Shown one piece after another: positions 52,820 through 62,394 of a DNA stretch of 64,000 bases; positions within the stretch are counted from its first letter, which is position 1; each line of letters begins with the position of its first letter. Both the position numbers and the translations under genes were made by a program. Origin of the DNA: Chloroflexota bacterium (lineage in GTDB: Bacteria > Chloroflexota > Anaerolineae > Aggregatilineales > Phototrophicaceae). The notes below the pieces were generated by a model. It saw only the letters and a list, made by a program, of their open reading frames with translations. It did not search any database and was not told the DNA's origin. Where the stretch lies: assembly GCA_026707745.1 (NCBI GenBank), contig JAPOWG010000007.1, positions 1-64,000 of the forward strand, written 5' to 3'.

Positions 52820-53875
52820 TTACTTATATATCGTAGTCGATTTTCGTTTGAGGACAAATAACCTTGGATGCAAGCCGCTGAGAGTTATCTTGGTTTCCGA
52901 AATCGTTCGCCAGTTTGATTGGGCGATACAGTATCGAAGTAATTTCACCTCATGTGTCAGTAGAACCATTACCGCGTCTGGCTTGGAAACTCGATAGGCT
53001 TCTCGTAGCAAAGCTGGATATAGGCGGAGATTGTCGGCATGTGAACCGACGTGTCCGCCAAAGGGCAAGTCAGCATAGATACGATCGATAGCTCGCGAAC
53101 GCAGAGGCGTGTGACCCGCGTCAGCATTCAATAGGTTAACTTGATGCTTTGTGTCGGATGCGCAAAGATTGTGCTTGGCCGCGCTTAGCATTTTTGCGCT
53201 GTTGTCGATCGCGAGCAGTTGATCCGAGCTTCTGCCAAGGGCATGTTCCACGAGAATGGTTCCGGAACCGCAGCACAAGTTTAGAACTCTATCCTGTGCG
53301 TCTTGTGACCGGATCTGGGTCATGGCGTAGGCGACTGTAGCGTTCAGCGCGCCGGGCACATTGATCACTCGCCAATCGCGCTTCGACAGCGGACGCGGTC
53401 CAAGGCGAACGAGAACTTCCCAGGCTGACCGATCAATTGGTCTTACCAAGCGCAGATAGAGTTCGCCTTTGTTTTCCACTGCCAATTCAACATCGAGTAA
53501 CTTTGCCAATTCTTCCTTCAGACGCGTTATCACCTGCGTGTTCGCTCCCGCGGCGCCAATACCCAGTCTGGGATTTTGCAAAGTCCAGTCGCGCACGGCA
53601 GCCCGTAAGATATCGATCAGTCGCGTGAGATGCTGATGACCCAACAATGCTTTTGGGCGCGGGACCTCGAAGCGCTGTACGCCGTACACCGCAATTGCTG
53701 ATCGAAGACTTAAGAGCAGTCGAGAGTCGTCAGCAAAGCGAAAGCGGAGAAATCCCGGTCTAAGGTTCTCTATACTGTGAGCATCATAGGAATTGAGTTC
53801 GTCCATTGCGAAGGCTTCCAAACCGGGAATGCATTCCACCTCGTATTCGTTGGAACGGCTTGCCCGCTTGCGCAT
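52820..53875 (-). CDS. THUMP-like/RlmL-TrmN-type class I methyltransferase
   Basis: The 351-residue product starts with a substrate-recognition region (about 10-160) like the THUMP domains of RNA methyltransferases. The Rossmann domain has VLNLCCGSGTILVEHALG (SAM loop), LAIDNSAKML, AGHTPLRSRAIDRIYADLPFGGHVG and ends with LSGLHPRLFVLKRK. The motif IV is DLPFG, close to the N/DPP(F/Y) of base methyltransferases and typical of TrmN/Trm14 tRNA m2G enzymes. The target base is not determinable here. It precedes the lipoprotein gene by 30 bases on the same strand. Confidence 0.82.
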   Translation of the reverse strand: MRKRASRSNEYEVECIPGLEAFAMDELNSYDAHSIENLRPGFLRFRFADDSRLLLSLRSAIAVYGVQRFEVPRPKALLGHQHLTRLIDILRAAVRDWTLQNPRLGIGAAGANTQVITRLKEELAKLLDVELAVENKGELYLRLVRPIDRSAWEVLVRLGPRPLSKRDWRVINVPGALNATVAYAMTQIRSQDAQDRVLNLCCGSGTILVEHALGRSSDQLLAIDNSAKMLSAAKHNLCASDTKHQVNLLNADAGHTPLRSRAIDRIYADLPFGGHVGSHADNLRLYPALLREAYRVSKPDAVMVLLTHEVKLLRYCIAQSNWRTISETKITLSGLHPRLFVLKRKSTTIYK

Positions 53876-54245
53876 CTGTGCTCGCTTCCTTAGCTATGAT
53901 GTTTTGGAAATGATCTGCACATGCCTGGCGTCTCGGCTGAGCCTGCCCAGATTGACCTCGCCAACTGGCCAGCGCAAGTATTATAGCGCAGTACTCGAAC
54001 GGCGGCGGAAGCGCGGCGCTTGCATGTTTCCAGGATAAGGCTGCGAGCTAGTTGCTGGGCGGCATGTGTAGTAGAATAACGCGCGAGTCATCCGAACGAG
54101 CCGCTCGGCGGCAGCGAATCATACTGCCGCGCTAACAGAAAATAATAAGCCTTCTCGTCGCATGAGCGACGCGGTTTGCATAACAGTTCAGCCCGCGCAA
54201 TCGTTCTGACAACACTGTTTGTGGAACTTATCGGCTGGAGTATCA
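53876..54245. other. Intergenic region with one dispersed repeat
   Basis: The 370 bases between the divergent methyltransferase and propeller genes hold repeat copy D at 54099-54180. No gene was seen; promoters must lie here but no clear pair was found. Confidence 0.5.
54099..54180 (+). repeat. Dispersed intergenic repeat, copy D
   Basis: It begins AGCCGCTCGGCGGCAGCGAA exactly as copy E, has CCGCGCTAACAGAAAATAAT and AAGCCTTCTCG, and ends in the hairpin CGTCGC-ATGA-GCGACG, followed by CGG. Confidence 0.75.
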
Positions 54246-55211
54246 ATGAAGCTCGCCTTACTCACTCTCTTGGCAGTCATTGCCACTGTTGTCAGCGCCC
54301 AAGATAGTACGCCTTCGGATTCACACGACGGAGAGGCCTCAACAGTCGAAACTGCTGTGCCAAGCGCGAATGATGCGGATGATAGCGGTATTGTCGCGCT
54401 CGCGACTCCGCTGTTGCAGGATGATCTGCAATTGCTGGTGGGTAACGTGCAGCGACCAAATGCCATGGTCTGGTTTGAGGATCACCTCTACACCGTCTGC
54501 AACGGAGACTGGACGGTTTACCAGATTGATGATCAGAGTGGCGATACTATCACATACGTGTTTGGCATCAAGAATGGCCACAGCATGCTCATGGAGAGCA
54601 CTGATGAGGGATTCGATCTGTGGGTTCCGGATCCCGAAAGTGAAACGCTGTGGAAGGTCAACCAAGACCGGCTTGCTCCAAAAAGCGTGTTCGACCAACT
54701 TGCAGCGCCTTGGGGTATTGCTCGTATTGACGAAGACTCGCTTCTGGTGTCTGACACCAAGGAAAACGCCATCATTAAAGTGACCGAGGCGGGTGAAGCG
54801 ATTACTATCGCTTCAGGATTACGGTCGCCAACCGGCATCGCCATCGACGGAACCCGGATCTATTTCGCAAACGGCGGCAGCGCGCGTCGTGGGATAGAGT
54901 GGATGCAGGTAGAGGAAAACGGGGCGATATCCGGGCCGAAACCCCTGGTGAAGGGCTTGCAAAACACAACTAACATCATCCTCGGCGATGACGGGCTACT
55001 GTATTTCGGTTACGCGCTGGGCACGCGCGCGGTTGTCGGGCGCGTCGATCCCGATCATTGTCTGGCGGATGGCTGTAGCGGGGACGAGACAGAAATGGTT
55101 GTCTTCTCGGATATACCGGCGCCGGTATCTTTGGCACTCTCGTCCGACCTGCGGCTGTTCTTGCACAGCCGCTTCCGCCCGGAAGTCTACTGGGCGCAGT
55201 TGCCAAGCTGA
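54246..55211 (+). CDS. Secreted NHL/SMP-30-like beta-propeller protein
   Basis: The 321-residue product has a signal peptide (about 1-19, LALLTLLAVIATVVSAQ), a short acidic linker, then repeats of the type RPNAMVWFEDHLYTVCNG, APWGIARIDEDSLLVSD, SPTGIAIDGTRIYFANG and NTTNIILGDDGLLYFGY, each a propeller blade start. Catalytic residues of lactonases cannot be assigned with confidence, so binding or sensing is as likely as an enzyme role. The ATG at 54246 has GGAG five bases upstream; a start at 54219 lacks this. It converges on hflX. Confidence 0.82.
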   Translation: MKLALLTLLAVIATVVSAQDSTPSDSHDGEASTVETAVPSANDADDSGIVALATPLLQDDLQLLVGNVQRPNAMVWFEDHLYTVCNGDWTVYQIDDQSGDTITYVFGIKNGHSMLMESTDEGFDLWVPDPESETLWKVNQDRLAPKSVFDQLAAPWGIARIDEDSLLVSDTKENAIIKVTEAGEAITIASGLRSPTGIAIDGTRIYFANGGSARRGIEWMQVEENGAISGPKPLVKGLQNTTNIILGDDGLLYFGYALGTRAVVGRVDPDHCLADGCSGDETEMVVFSDIPAPVSLALSSDLRLFLHSRFRPEVYWAQLPS

Positions 55212-55231
55212 TAATCGTAAAGGCGGTATGT

Positions 55232-56560
55232 TTAAGTTGACTCCCTGCTGTCGATAGCAAACTTCAGATAGTAGTTGCTGACTTGCTTGGGCATGGACAG
55301 AGTCAAGAGCCAACCAGTCTCTTCCGTAGACTGACGGCGAATATATCCGCGCTCGTACAGTTTTGAATACTCGCTTCCAGCGTGATAGGGAAGCAGCACC
55401 TCAAGCGTTGTATCCCGCTCGGCCAAGATGTCTCGCATATTAGACAGCAAGTCGGCAATACCTGTGCCCTCTCGCGCGGAGGCAGCGACGACGCTGCGGT
55501 AATTGTCGACCAGCGGCAACTGTGGAAGCGGCCCGTCTAGCAGGTCAATCTTGTTCAATACCAGAAGTCGAGGCATGCTGGCGGCATCAATTTCCGCCAA
55601 TGTGTCTTCCACCGCGTCGATATGTTGCAAGGCGTTTGGATGACTAACATCGACAATGTGCAAGAGCAGATCAGCTTCTACGACCTCTTCAAGAGTCGCG
55701 CGGAAGGCAGCAATCAGCGTAGTCGGCAGCTTCTGGATAAAGCCGACGGTATCGGTTAGCAGAACGTCCGAGTGATTGGGCAAAGAAACGCGCCTCGTCG
55801 TGGGATCAAGTGTCGCAAAAAGTTGATCGGCGGCGTAGACGTCGGAATCCGCAAGCGCATTCAGCAGGCTCGATTTCCCGGCGTTGGTATAGCCGACTAG
55901 CGCTGCCAATGGCAATCCGGAGCCCCGGCGCCGCATTCGATGCAGACTGCGGTGGGAGCGTACTTGTTCGAGCGCGGCCTTTAGCTTGGTGATCTTCCGG
56001 GTAATCTCGCGCCGATCGACTTCAAGCTGGGTTTCGCCTGGACCGCGCAAGCCAACGCCTCCAGAGCCACCGCGGGCGCCGCCCCCCCCGGCCTGTCTAG
56101 CGAGGTGCGTCCACTGCCGCGTCAAACGCGGCAAACGATACTCATATTGCGCCAGTTCAACCTGTAACGCCCCTTCGCTGGTTCGCGCGTGCTGCGCAAA
56201 TATATCCAGAATCAAGGCCGAACGATCCAGCAGCCTAATCGTCTCGCCAAACTGTTTTTCCAGCTCGCGCTGGTGACGCGGAGAGAGTTCTTCGTCAAAT
56301 ACGATGACGTTAACGTCGAGCAAAGAAATCTCGTCTATGATTTGCTCAAGCTTGCCGGATCCTATGAAGGTCTTGGCATTGATCTTCCGCAGGCGCTGAA
56401 ATGTTTGCCCGGCGACCTCCAGACCGGCGGTTTCGGCGAGAAGCGCAAGCTCACTTAAGGAATCCGCGACTGAAAACGGTGCTGATACCTGCTGCACCTC
56501 GATTCCCACCAGATAGGCGCGTTCGGCATGATCGTTTTCAACTAGATCAGGTTTCGACAT
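55232..56560 (-). CDS. hflX: Ribosome-associated GTPase HflX
   Basis: The 442-residue product has the N-terminal HflX domain ending [19 protein letters not shown], the coiled-coil link, and the G domain: G1 [15 protein letters not shown]2/switch region [11 protein letters not shown]3 [10 protein letters not shown] and G4 NKIDLLDG. It splits or rescues stalled ribosomes in stress. Its ATG overlaps the trmFO stop by 14 bases. It ends the minus-strand group plsX-fabF-trmFO-hflX. Confidence 0.96.
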   Translation of the reverse strand: MSKPDLVENDHAERAYLVGIEVQQVSAPFSVADSLSELALLAETAGLEVAGQTFQRLRKINAKTFIGSGKLEQIIDEISLLDVNVIVFDEELSPRHQRELEKQFGETIRLLDRSALILDIFAQHARTSEGALQVELAQYEYRLPRLTRQWTHLARQAGGGGARGGSGGVGLRGPGETQLEVDRREITRKITKLKAALEQVRSHRSLHRMRRRGSGLPLAALVGYTNAGKSSLLNALADSDVYAADQLFATLDPTTRRVSLPNHSDVLLTDTVGFIQKLPTTLIAAFRATLEEVVEADLLLHIVDVSHPNALQHIDAVEDTLAEIDAASMPRLLVLNKIDLLDGPLPQLPLVDNYRSVVAASAREGTGIADLLSNMRDILAERDTTLEVLLPYHAGSEYSKLYERGYIRRQSTEETGWLLTLSMPKQVSNYYLKFAIDSREST

Positions 56561-57929
56561 GTTGCTCCAGCTCGCTGTTTTCGAGATTTGTTTGAATCAC
56601 CTGATCATCCAAATCAGTAAGCGCGGCCAACATCGCGTTGCGCGCGCGTTCAGCATAGGCTTGTCTGCGTTGCGCCTTGTTTTTGATCTTGAACATCAGC
56701 GGCGGCAATATACCCAAGTTTGCTTTCATGGGTTGGAATTCTTTTGGCGGGCAATTCGTCACGTAGTGACAAAGGGCGCCCAACATTGTCTCTTGCGGCG
56801 GGACCCATCCGGGCAAGCCAATCAGTTGTCGCGACAGATTGAGCGCGGCAATGTAGCCAGTGGCCGTATTGCCAACATAACCTTCGACGCCGGTTATTTG
56901 ACCGGCAAAATATAGATTTGAATTCTGACGAAACTGCATGGTCGCATGCAGGAGCGCCGGCGCATTCAAAAATGTATTGCGGTGCATTTGACCCATACGA
57001 ATAAACTCGGCATTTTCCAGCCCCGGAATGAGTCTAAGTATCTCTTTCTGCTGTTTCCAGCGGATGTTGGTTTGGAAACCAACGAGATTATAAAGGGTGC
57101 CAGCGAGGTTGTCTTGCCGCAACTGAACGACCGCATAGGGGCGACGGCCCGTGTGCGGATCGGTCAAACCGACCGGACGCATCGGGCCAAACGCCAGCGT
57201 ATCGTCGCCGCGCTTCGCTAATTGCTCAATCGGAACACAACCCTCAAAAAAGTTCGGGTCTTCACGTTCGAAGTCGCGCAGCTCTATGGTCTCGGCACTT
57301 TGCAGGGCGTGCACGAAGCGCAGATACTGATCTTTGTCCATTGGGCAGTTAATGTAGTCGCCGCTGGTATCGTCGCCTCTCCCGTAACGATTGGCCGAGA
57401 AAGCTCGTCCCATGTTGATGCTGCCGGCCTCTACAATGGGCGAGATGGCGTCGTAAAAGTATAGGTAGTCTTCACCGGTATATCGCGCAATCTCTTGGGT
57501 CATCGCGGGCGACGTCAGCGGCCCCGTAGCGACAATCGCGGGCGCATCGCCGGCCAATTCGGTAACTTCTTCTCGTATCACTTCAATATTGGGATGGAGA
57601 TCCAATGTTTCAGTAACGCTTTCAGCGAAGCGCAGCCGGTCTACCGCCAAAGCGCCGCCGGCCGGCACGGAAGCGGCTTCTGCACAGCGCATGAGCAACG
57701 AACCCAGCATTTTCATTTCCGCCTGCAAGATGCCTGTCGCGCGATCCGGCAACTTGGAACCAAGGGAATTGCTGCAGACCAATTCCGCCAATCGATCACT
57801 CATATGAGCACCAGTCGAACGCTGGGGGCGCATTTCGTATAACAGGGTGCGATGCCCGCGTTCCGCCAATTGCCAAGCGGCTTCGCAACCTGCCAATCCG
57901 CCGCCGATTACTGTTACGGGATGGTTCAT
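56547..57929 (-). CDS. trmFO: Folate-dependent tRNA (uracil-54) methyltransferase TrmFO
   Basis: The 460-residue product starts [22 protein letters not shown] (FAD site) and carries [68 protein letters not shown] and [20 protein letters not shown], all TrmFO features. It makes ribothymidine at tRNA position 54 using methylene-tetrahydrofolate. It lies 15 bases after fabF and overlaps hflX. Confidence 0.97.
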   Translation of the reverse strand: MNHPVTVIGGGLAGCEAAWQLAERGHRTLLYEMRPQRSTGAHMSDRLAELVCSNSLGSKLPDRATGILQAEMKMLGSLLMRCAEAASVPAGGALAVDRLRFAESVTETLDLHPNIEVIREEVTELAGDAPAIVATGPLTSPAMTQEIARYTGEDYLYFYDAISPIVEAGSINMGRAFSANRYGRGDDTSGDYINCPMDKDQYLRFVHALQSAETIELRDFEREDPNFFEGCVPIEQLAKRGDDTLAFGPMRPVGLTDPHTGRRPYAVVQLRQDNLAGTLYNLVGFQTNIRWKQQKEILRLIPGLENAEFIRMGQMHRNTFLNAPALLHATMQFRQNSNLYFAGQITGVEGYVGNTATGYIAALNLSRQLIGLPGWVPPQETMLGALCHYVTNCPPKEFQPMKANLGILPPLMFKIKNKAQRRQAYAERARNAMLAALTDLDDQVIQTNLENSELEQHVET

Positions 57930-57944
57930 TGGGGCCCCCGTCCT

Positions 57945-59207
57945 TTAGAGCCGTCCGATTATAATTGAGGCGTTTTGCCCGCCCAAGCCGAAGCTGTTGG
58001 ACATGACGGTATTGATGCCAGGGACTTCACGCGCGTGATTCGGTACATAGTCAAGGTCGCACTCGGGATCCGGCGTGTCGTAGTTAATTGTCGGGTGCAA
58101 GAGCTCGCGCTTTAGGGACATCAAGCAAGCGGACAATTCCAGGGAACCGCATCCGGCCATAGCATGCCCAATCATGCTCTTGGTGGAGCTAACAGGGATG
58201 CCGTAGGCCGATTCGCCAAAGACACGCTTTATCGCCTTCGTTTCGATCAAATCGTTGGCAGCTGTCGATGAACCATGCGCATTGATGTACTCGATCTCCG
58301 TCGGCTCAACCCGAGCGTCGTCCAAGGCCCACTGCATGGCGCGCTGGGCGCCTGCGCCCTCAGGATTGGGCGCGGCAACATGATAGGCGTCGGACGAGGA
58401 TGAATATCCCAGGACCTCGGCATAAATCGGCGCGTCGCGCTGTTGCGCATTTTCCAGGCTTTCGACAAGAAAGACGGCGCCGCCTTCTCCCAGCACAAAG
58501 CCGGAGCGATCTGCATCAAAAGGACGGCTGGCGGCCGCTGGATTATCGTTGTACCTCCGGGTCAGGGCGCGCGTGGCGCTAAAGCCGGCGAGAATATAAT
58601 CAAACATAACGGCGTCAACCGCCCCCGCAATCGCGACATCGCATCTGCCAAATTGAATCAGATCTGTCGCGGTTCCCACAGCTTGAACGCCAGTGGCACA
58701 GGCGACCGATGGCGTTATCAAGGGACCAACAGCGCCCATCATGCGGCTAACATAGTGAGAGGGCATATTGGGCAGCGCGTTGATAATGCTCATCGGATTG
58801 GCGCGCTTGTAATCGGAGCCGCGCCAGTCGCGGATGCCCGATTCGCCGATTTCGTAGCTGCCGAGCGTTGTGCCTAGTATGGTCGCTACCCGGTTTCCTA
58901 TTTCGGCAATATCTTCCAGTTGGAATCCAGCGTCTTCTACCGCTTGGGCAGCCGCCACGATGGCAAACTGCGACGCGCGACCCATTCGACGCGCTTGCTT
59001 GGGAGGAATATACTGTGACGAATCAAAGTTTAGAACTTCGGCGCCGATCTTGACGTCTAGGTGTTCTGTCTCAACGTTTTGCAGGTGGCGTATACCGGAT
59101 TGACCCTGCGCTATGGCTTCCCAAAACTCGTTTTTCGCCCCCAACGGAGAAACGACGCCCAGTCCAGTGATTACGACCCGCCTGCGGTCATGTCGCGTCA
59201 ATTGCAT
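57945..59207 (-). CDS. fabF: 3-oxoacyl-ACP synthase II
   Basis: The 420-residue thiolase-fold product begins RRVVITGLGVVSPLG and has the nucleophile Cys in VACATGVQAVG, and the two His residues in INAHGSSTAAND and IGHAMAGCGSLE, ending NSFGLGGQNAS. The C-H-H triad fits FabF. It condenses malonyl-ACP with acyl-ACP in fatty acid elongation. The ATG at 59207 has GGAG nine bases upstream; the long frame to 59363 only runs into plsX. It overlaps the plsX stop by 20 bases. Confidence 0.96.
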   Translation of the reverse strand: MQLTRHDRRRVVITGLGVVSPLGAKNEFWEAIAQGQSGIRHLQNVETEHLDVKIGAEVLNFDSSQYIPPKQARRMGRASQFAIVAAAQAVEDAGFQLEDIAEIGNRVATILGTTLGSYEIGESGIRDWRGSDYKRANPMSIINALPNMPSHYVSRMMGAVGPLITPSVACATGVQAVGTATDLIQFGRCDVAIAGAVDAVMFDYILAGFSATRALTRRYNDNPAAASRPFDADRSGFVLGEGGAVFLVESLENAQQRDAPIYAEVLGYSSSSDAYHVAAPNPEGAGAQRAMQWALDDARVEPTEIEYINAHGSSTAANDLIETKAIKRVFGESAYGIPVSSTKSMIGHAMAGCGSLELSACLMSLKRELLHPTINYDTPDPECDLDYVPNHAREVPGINTVMSNSFGLGGQNASIIIGRL

Positions 59208-60222
59208 TTTGCGAGACTCCGGTAGAGGGCGACTCCTGCGATATTCCGCTGCGGATTGCGCCAATGACGTTTTCTTGCACAGCAGTGCGCGCTTGCTTGA
59301 TCGCGTTTTTGATGCCGGTCGCGGAGTTCTGCCCGTGCCCAATAATGACAACACCATTGACACCCAAAAGAGGCGCCCCTCCGATTACGGAAGTATCGAC
59401 CCGGCGACGGATGCGGTTGAAGGCTGGCCGCGCCAGAGCGCCGCCAAGCAAGGAAATCACGTCGCCGCGAATCTCCTGGCGAATCAATGTTGCGACATAG
59501 TGCGTCGTCGCTTCAAACATCTTTAGCACGATATTGCCGACGAATCCGTCCATCACGATGACGTCGGCGACGGAACCCATTAGCTGAACCGGTTCGACAT
59601 TGCCGACGAAGTTCAGTTTGCTTCGCGTCAGGATATCCGAGGCTTCGCGAATGAGCAGGTTGCCCTTGGTATTTTCCGCCCCATTCGATAACAAGGCTAT
59701 TCGTGGCTGCGGGTAATCGAGCACGCGCTGCGCATAGATGCTGCCCATCATGGCGAACTGCGTGACCCACTCTGGTTTGACATCGGTATTGGCCCCGACA
59801 TCAAGAAAAATCATCCGATGATCCATGATGGGAAAGAGGGCCGACAGCACCGGTCTTTTAACACCCGGGATCCGGCGCAACGTTTTCAAAGTCGCGATCG
59901 CGTGCACCGCGCCGGTATTGCCCATCGTAACAAAGGCATCGGCGTGGCCTGTCTTGACAGCGTCAAGCGCAACGTGAATCGAAGACCACCCTTTGGACTT
60001 AAGCACATCCGCCGGCTTCTCGTCCATGGCGATGTCCTTGGGCGCATGCAGGATCTCTACATTGCCGGCGCTGACATCGTGCTTTTTTAGCTCGTCTTCG
60101 ATTGTGGTCTTGTCGCCCACGAGGACAATCGTATCGCCAAACTCGTTCGCGGCCATAACGCCCCCGGCGACGTCCGCAATTGGACGGGTATCCGTACCCA
60201 TCGCATCCACAGCAATGCGCAT
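59188..60222 (-). CDS. plsX: Phosphate acyltransferase PlsX
   Basis: The 344-residue product begins MRIAVDAMGTDTRP and has VTMGNTGAVHA, LDVGANTDVKPEWVTQFA, LLSNGAENTKGN, DVIVMDGFVGNIVLKMFE and GGAPLLGVNGVVIIGHG, typical of PlsX. It makes acyl-phosphate from acyl-ACP to begin phospholipid synthesis. I choose the ATG at 60222; a TTG at 60261 would add 13 residues. fabF overlaps it by 20 bases, so lipid genes are co-translated. Confidence 0.95.
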   Translation of the reverse strand: MRIAVDAMGTDTRPIADVAGGVMAANEFGDTIVLVGDKTTIEDELKKHDVSAGNVEILHAPKDIAMDEKPADVLKSKGWSSIHVALDAVKTGHADAFVTMGNTGAVHAIATLKTLRRIPGVKRPVLSALFPIMDHRMIFLDVGANTDVKPEWVTQFAMMGSIYAQRVLDYPQPRIALLSNGAENTKGNLLIREASDILTRSKLNFVGNVEPVQLMGSVADVIVMDGFVGNIVLKMFEATTHYVATLIRQEIRGDVISLLGGALARPAFNRIRRRVDTSVIGGAPLLGVNGVVIIGHGQNSATGIKNAIKQARTAVQENVIGAIRSGISQESPSTGVSQNAIDAT

Positions 60223-60332
60223 GTATCCAAGACTTTCTTTGGAATCAGCCAAATTCGACAAGTGCTAATAATAGGACAGGAAGGGGGCTCGCTCAAGATC
60301 AATTAAGGATAATGGGGGAACTACGCAGAGGA

Positions 60333-60360
60333 TTGACATCGAAGGCGAAAACCATATACT
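60333..60360 (+). promoter_or_regulatory. Strong promoter of tRNA-Leu
   Basis: A perfect TTGACA (60333-60338) and TATACT (60355-60360) are 16 bases apart. The tRNA begins 14 bases later. Confidence 0.88.
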
Positions 60361-60374
60361 ATTCGCTACAACTT

Positions 60375-60456
60375 GCCCTGATGGCGGAACTGGCAGACGC
60401 GCACGGTTGAGGGCCGTGTCCTTAACGGGGTGGAGGTTCGAGTCCTCTTCAGGGCA
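60375..60456 (+). tRNA. tRNA-Leu (anticodon GAG)
   Basis: The 82-base gene has an acceptor stem GCCCTGA/TCAGGGC, a GGCGGAAC-x-GGCAGACGC D-arm, an anticodon stem CACGG/CCGTG with loop TTGAGGG (anticodon GAG), a long variable arm as in leucine tRNAs, and a TTCGAGT T-loop. CCA is not encoded. It has its own promoter and terminator. Confidence 0.95.
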
Positions 60457-60465
60457 TCCCGAAGG

Positions 60466-60491
60466 GCTCGCCGCTGTTGGCGAGCTTTTTT
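60466..60491 (+). terminator. Intrinsic terminator of tRNA-Leu
   Basis: GCTCGCC (60466-60472) and GGCGAGC (60479-60485) form a 7-bp stem with a 6-base loop followed by six T (60486-60491). Confidence 0.93.
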
Positions 60492-60492
60492 C

Positions 60493-60521
60493 TTGCGCGC
60501 AATATGAAGCAGATGTAAACT
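60493..60521 (+). promoter_or_regulatory. Candidate promoter for the TPR-like membrane protein gene
   Basis: TTGCGC (60493-60498) and TAAACT (60516-60521) are 17 bases apart, directly after the tRNA-Leu terminator and 38 bases before the chosen ATG. Confidence 0.5.
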
Positions 60522-60559
60522 GCCTTTGAAGAATCTGGCTCTTGACGAAGGACACTTGC

Positions 60560-61672
60560 ATGAGTGAATCCACCGATGCCATATTGCGCCGCGCGCACGA
60601 GTTGATCGAAAACGATCAGCTTGAGCAAGCGGAAGAGGTGTTGGCGCCGTTACTGGAGACTGAGAGCAATAATCCGGCGCTCTGGTGGGTATATTCTCAT
60701 GCCGTCTCTGACAGCGTAATCGGTGTTGCCGCGCTCGATCGCGTGTTGCAGCTCGATCCAACGTATCCCGGGGCGCGCGAACTGAAAGCGGAGGTTCTTT
60801 CAGCCCAAGGTGTACTGGCCAGCGAGTTGGATTCTGAACTGGATTTGGCAAGCGCGCAGTCATCACTTGTTGACGAAGGCGATATTGATGACTGGGAATC
60901 GATAAAACCCGTGGTAGAAGACGCCTCTGCGAATCCGCGCGCGGGTCGTGGTTTCGTTCTGATTATCGTGGCGCTTCTGATATTGGCATCTGGCGCCGTG
61001 CTTGTTCTTTCGGGGGCGATTGAAATTGATGAGATCCTGTCGCTGTTTCGCCAACCGACTAACGAGCCGATCATTGTCGTAGCCGTGCCCACCGTTGAAG
61101 CAACCGGGACCGATTTGCCCTCGCAGCCTGAAACGACCGACGAACCCGCGGTTGCGGCATCCGCGATCTCGCCAACCGCGACCGGCGGACTCACATCGGA
61201 ACCGACAGTGGCGCCTGCATCCGAAACGGAAGCGGAGACTGATCCCGCCGCAACGCCCACGTTGCCTGCCAGCGCGGAACCTACGTTGGTCGCCACCGCA
61301 GCGTCCACGCTGTCTGCTACCGAATTGGCCACGATTATTGATCGCGTCGAGGAACAGATCAGCGATTTTCCGATTGATGCCGCTCGCAGTTCCTCTAGAG
61401 TGACTCAACTCGGCATGACGCTTGATATCTTTATTTGCGCGGAGCCGGGACCGGAATTTACCGCTCGCCTCCAAGAGGTCATGGATGCGGCAGCGCGCCT
61501 GTCCGATAGCTTCCCAACTGAAATCCAGGCTTTCGCCGTGAGCCTGCTGAATTGCGCAGATGCAAACGCCAACGTGCGGACAATTGGCGTGGCGCGCAGC
61601 ATCCTTGATGATTTCGCCGAGGAGAAGATCGGTGCCAAAACTTTCCAGAAAGCCTGGCGCCCCTTGACCTAA
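60560..61672 (+). CDS. TPR-like protein with one membrane segment and Thr/Pro/Ala-rich linker
   Basis: The 370-residue product has an N-terminal helical region (about 1-85) with TPR-like spacing: AHELIENDQLEQAEEVLAPLLETES then ALDRVLQLDPTYPGARELKAEVL. A membrane segment at about 131-152 (FVLIIVALLILASGAVLVLS) is followed by a Thr/Ala/Pro/Glu-rich stretch (about 170-260) and a C-terminal helical domain of about 110 residues with two Cys. The first part is probably cytoplasmic and the last outside. I do not recognise the C-terminal domain. The ATG at 60560 has GAAGGA seven bases upstream. Confidence 0.7.
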   Translation: MSESTDAILRRAHELIENDQLEQAEEVLAPLLETESNNPALWWVYSHAVSDSVIGVAALDRVLQLDPTYPGARELKAEVLSAQGVLASELDSELDLASAQSSLVDEGDIDDWESIKPVVEDASANPRAGRGFVLIIVALLILASGAVLVLSGAIEIDEILSLFRQPTNEPIIVVAVPTVEATGTDLPSQPETTDEPAVAASAISPTATGGLTSEPTVAPASETEAETDPAATPTLPASAEPTLVATAASTLSATELATIIDRVEEQISDFPIDAARSSSRVTQLGMTLDIFICAEPGPEFTARLQEVMDAAARLSDSFPTEIQAFAVSLLNCADANANVRTIGVARSILDDFAEEKIGAKTFQKAWRPLT

Positions 61673-61842
61673 CCGCATTTCCATCCTTACACAGTGTTGG
61701 CGACGCCTTGCATCGCGGCTATCCAATTGTCCGCCAATGATTACAATATCCAGTAGGTAGCCATCAACACCTTGCAGGTTAGCGTTGGGGGATTCGATGG
61801 CCTACTGCTATAGATGCCTTTACGTGATCAAGAGAAAGTCCC

Positions 61843-62313
61843 ATGACCGACGGACGAAAAGTCATCAGCAAAAATCGCAAGGCACATCGAGATTACTTGA
61901 TCAATGATCGCTATGATGCCGGTTTGGTGCTCCTGGGATCGGAGATTAAGTCGATTCGCGCGCATCGCGTCAACATTGGCGACGGATTCGTGCAAGAGAA
62001 GGGCCGCGAACTTTGGCTGATGAATACGCATATCGCGCCATATGAGCAGGCGCGACATTTTGGCCATACCGATCCGCGGAGGCCTCGCAAGCTCCTGCTG
62101 CACCGACGCGAGATAAACCGGATCATCACTCGTATTCGGGAGAACGGCATGACTGCCATTCCGCTGCAAATCTACCTAGAGCGTGGCCGGGCAAAAGTGG
62201 AGATCGGCATTGCAAAAGGTAAGAAGCAGTATGACAAACGCGCCGACTTGGCAAAGCGGGACGCGAATCGTCAAATCGCAAGGGCGCTAAAGGAACGCTA
62301 CTCGACCGACTGA
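61843..62313 (+). CDS. smpB: SsrA-binding protein
   Basis: The 156-residue product has KVISKNRKAHRDYLINDRYDAGLVLLGSEIKSIRAHRVNIGDGFV, NTHIAPYEQARHFGHTDPRRPRKLLLH and the basic C-terminal tail with KKQYDKRADLAKRDANRQIARAL, which is the full SmpB layout. It works with tmRNA in trans-translation. No ssrA gene was seen in this window. AGAGAAAG lies just before the ATG. Confidence 0.96.
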   Translation: MTDGRKVISKNRKAHRDYLINDRYDAGLVLLGSEIKSIRAHRVNIGDGFVQEKGRELWLMNTHIAPYEQARHFGHTDPRRPRKLLLHRREINRIITRIRENGMTAIPLQIYLERGRAKVEIGIAKGKKQYDKRADLAKRDANRQIARALKERYSTD

Positions 62314-62325
62314 GTTACACGACGG

Positions 62326-62354
62326 TTGAATGGCGCCCTGGGGGATGTTAGAAT
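62326..62354 (+). promoter_or_regulatory. trpS promoter
   Basis: TTGAAT (62326-62331) and TAGAAT (62349-62354) are 17 bases apart. Transcription would start near 62361, which rules out any trpS start before that point and supports the ATG at 62395. Confidence 0.75.
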
Positions 62355-62394
62355 CGCCGCACTTGAAAGAGCTTTCCAGAGACTAGACCAAACT

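Noticed and set aside
26065..54180. The repeats as a CRISPR array
   Set aside because: Copies are kilobases apart, differ in sequence and have no spacers or cas genes.
59208..59363. 52-residue N-terminal extension of fabF
   Set aside because: It lies wholly inside plsX, has no ribosome binding site and is low-complexity; the KAS fold starts right after the ATG at 59207.
61673..61842. tmRNA (ssrA) next to smpB
   Set aside because: No tRNA-like ends or tag frame are present in the spacer.
62355..62394. T-box riboswitch upstream of trpS
   Set aside because: The predicted leader is only about 34 bases, too short for a T-box, and no specifier or antiterminator stem was seen.
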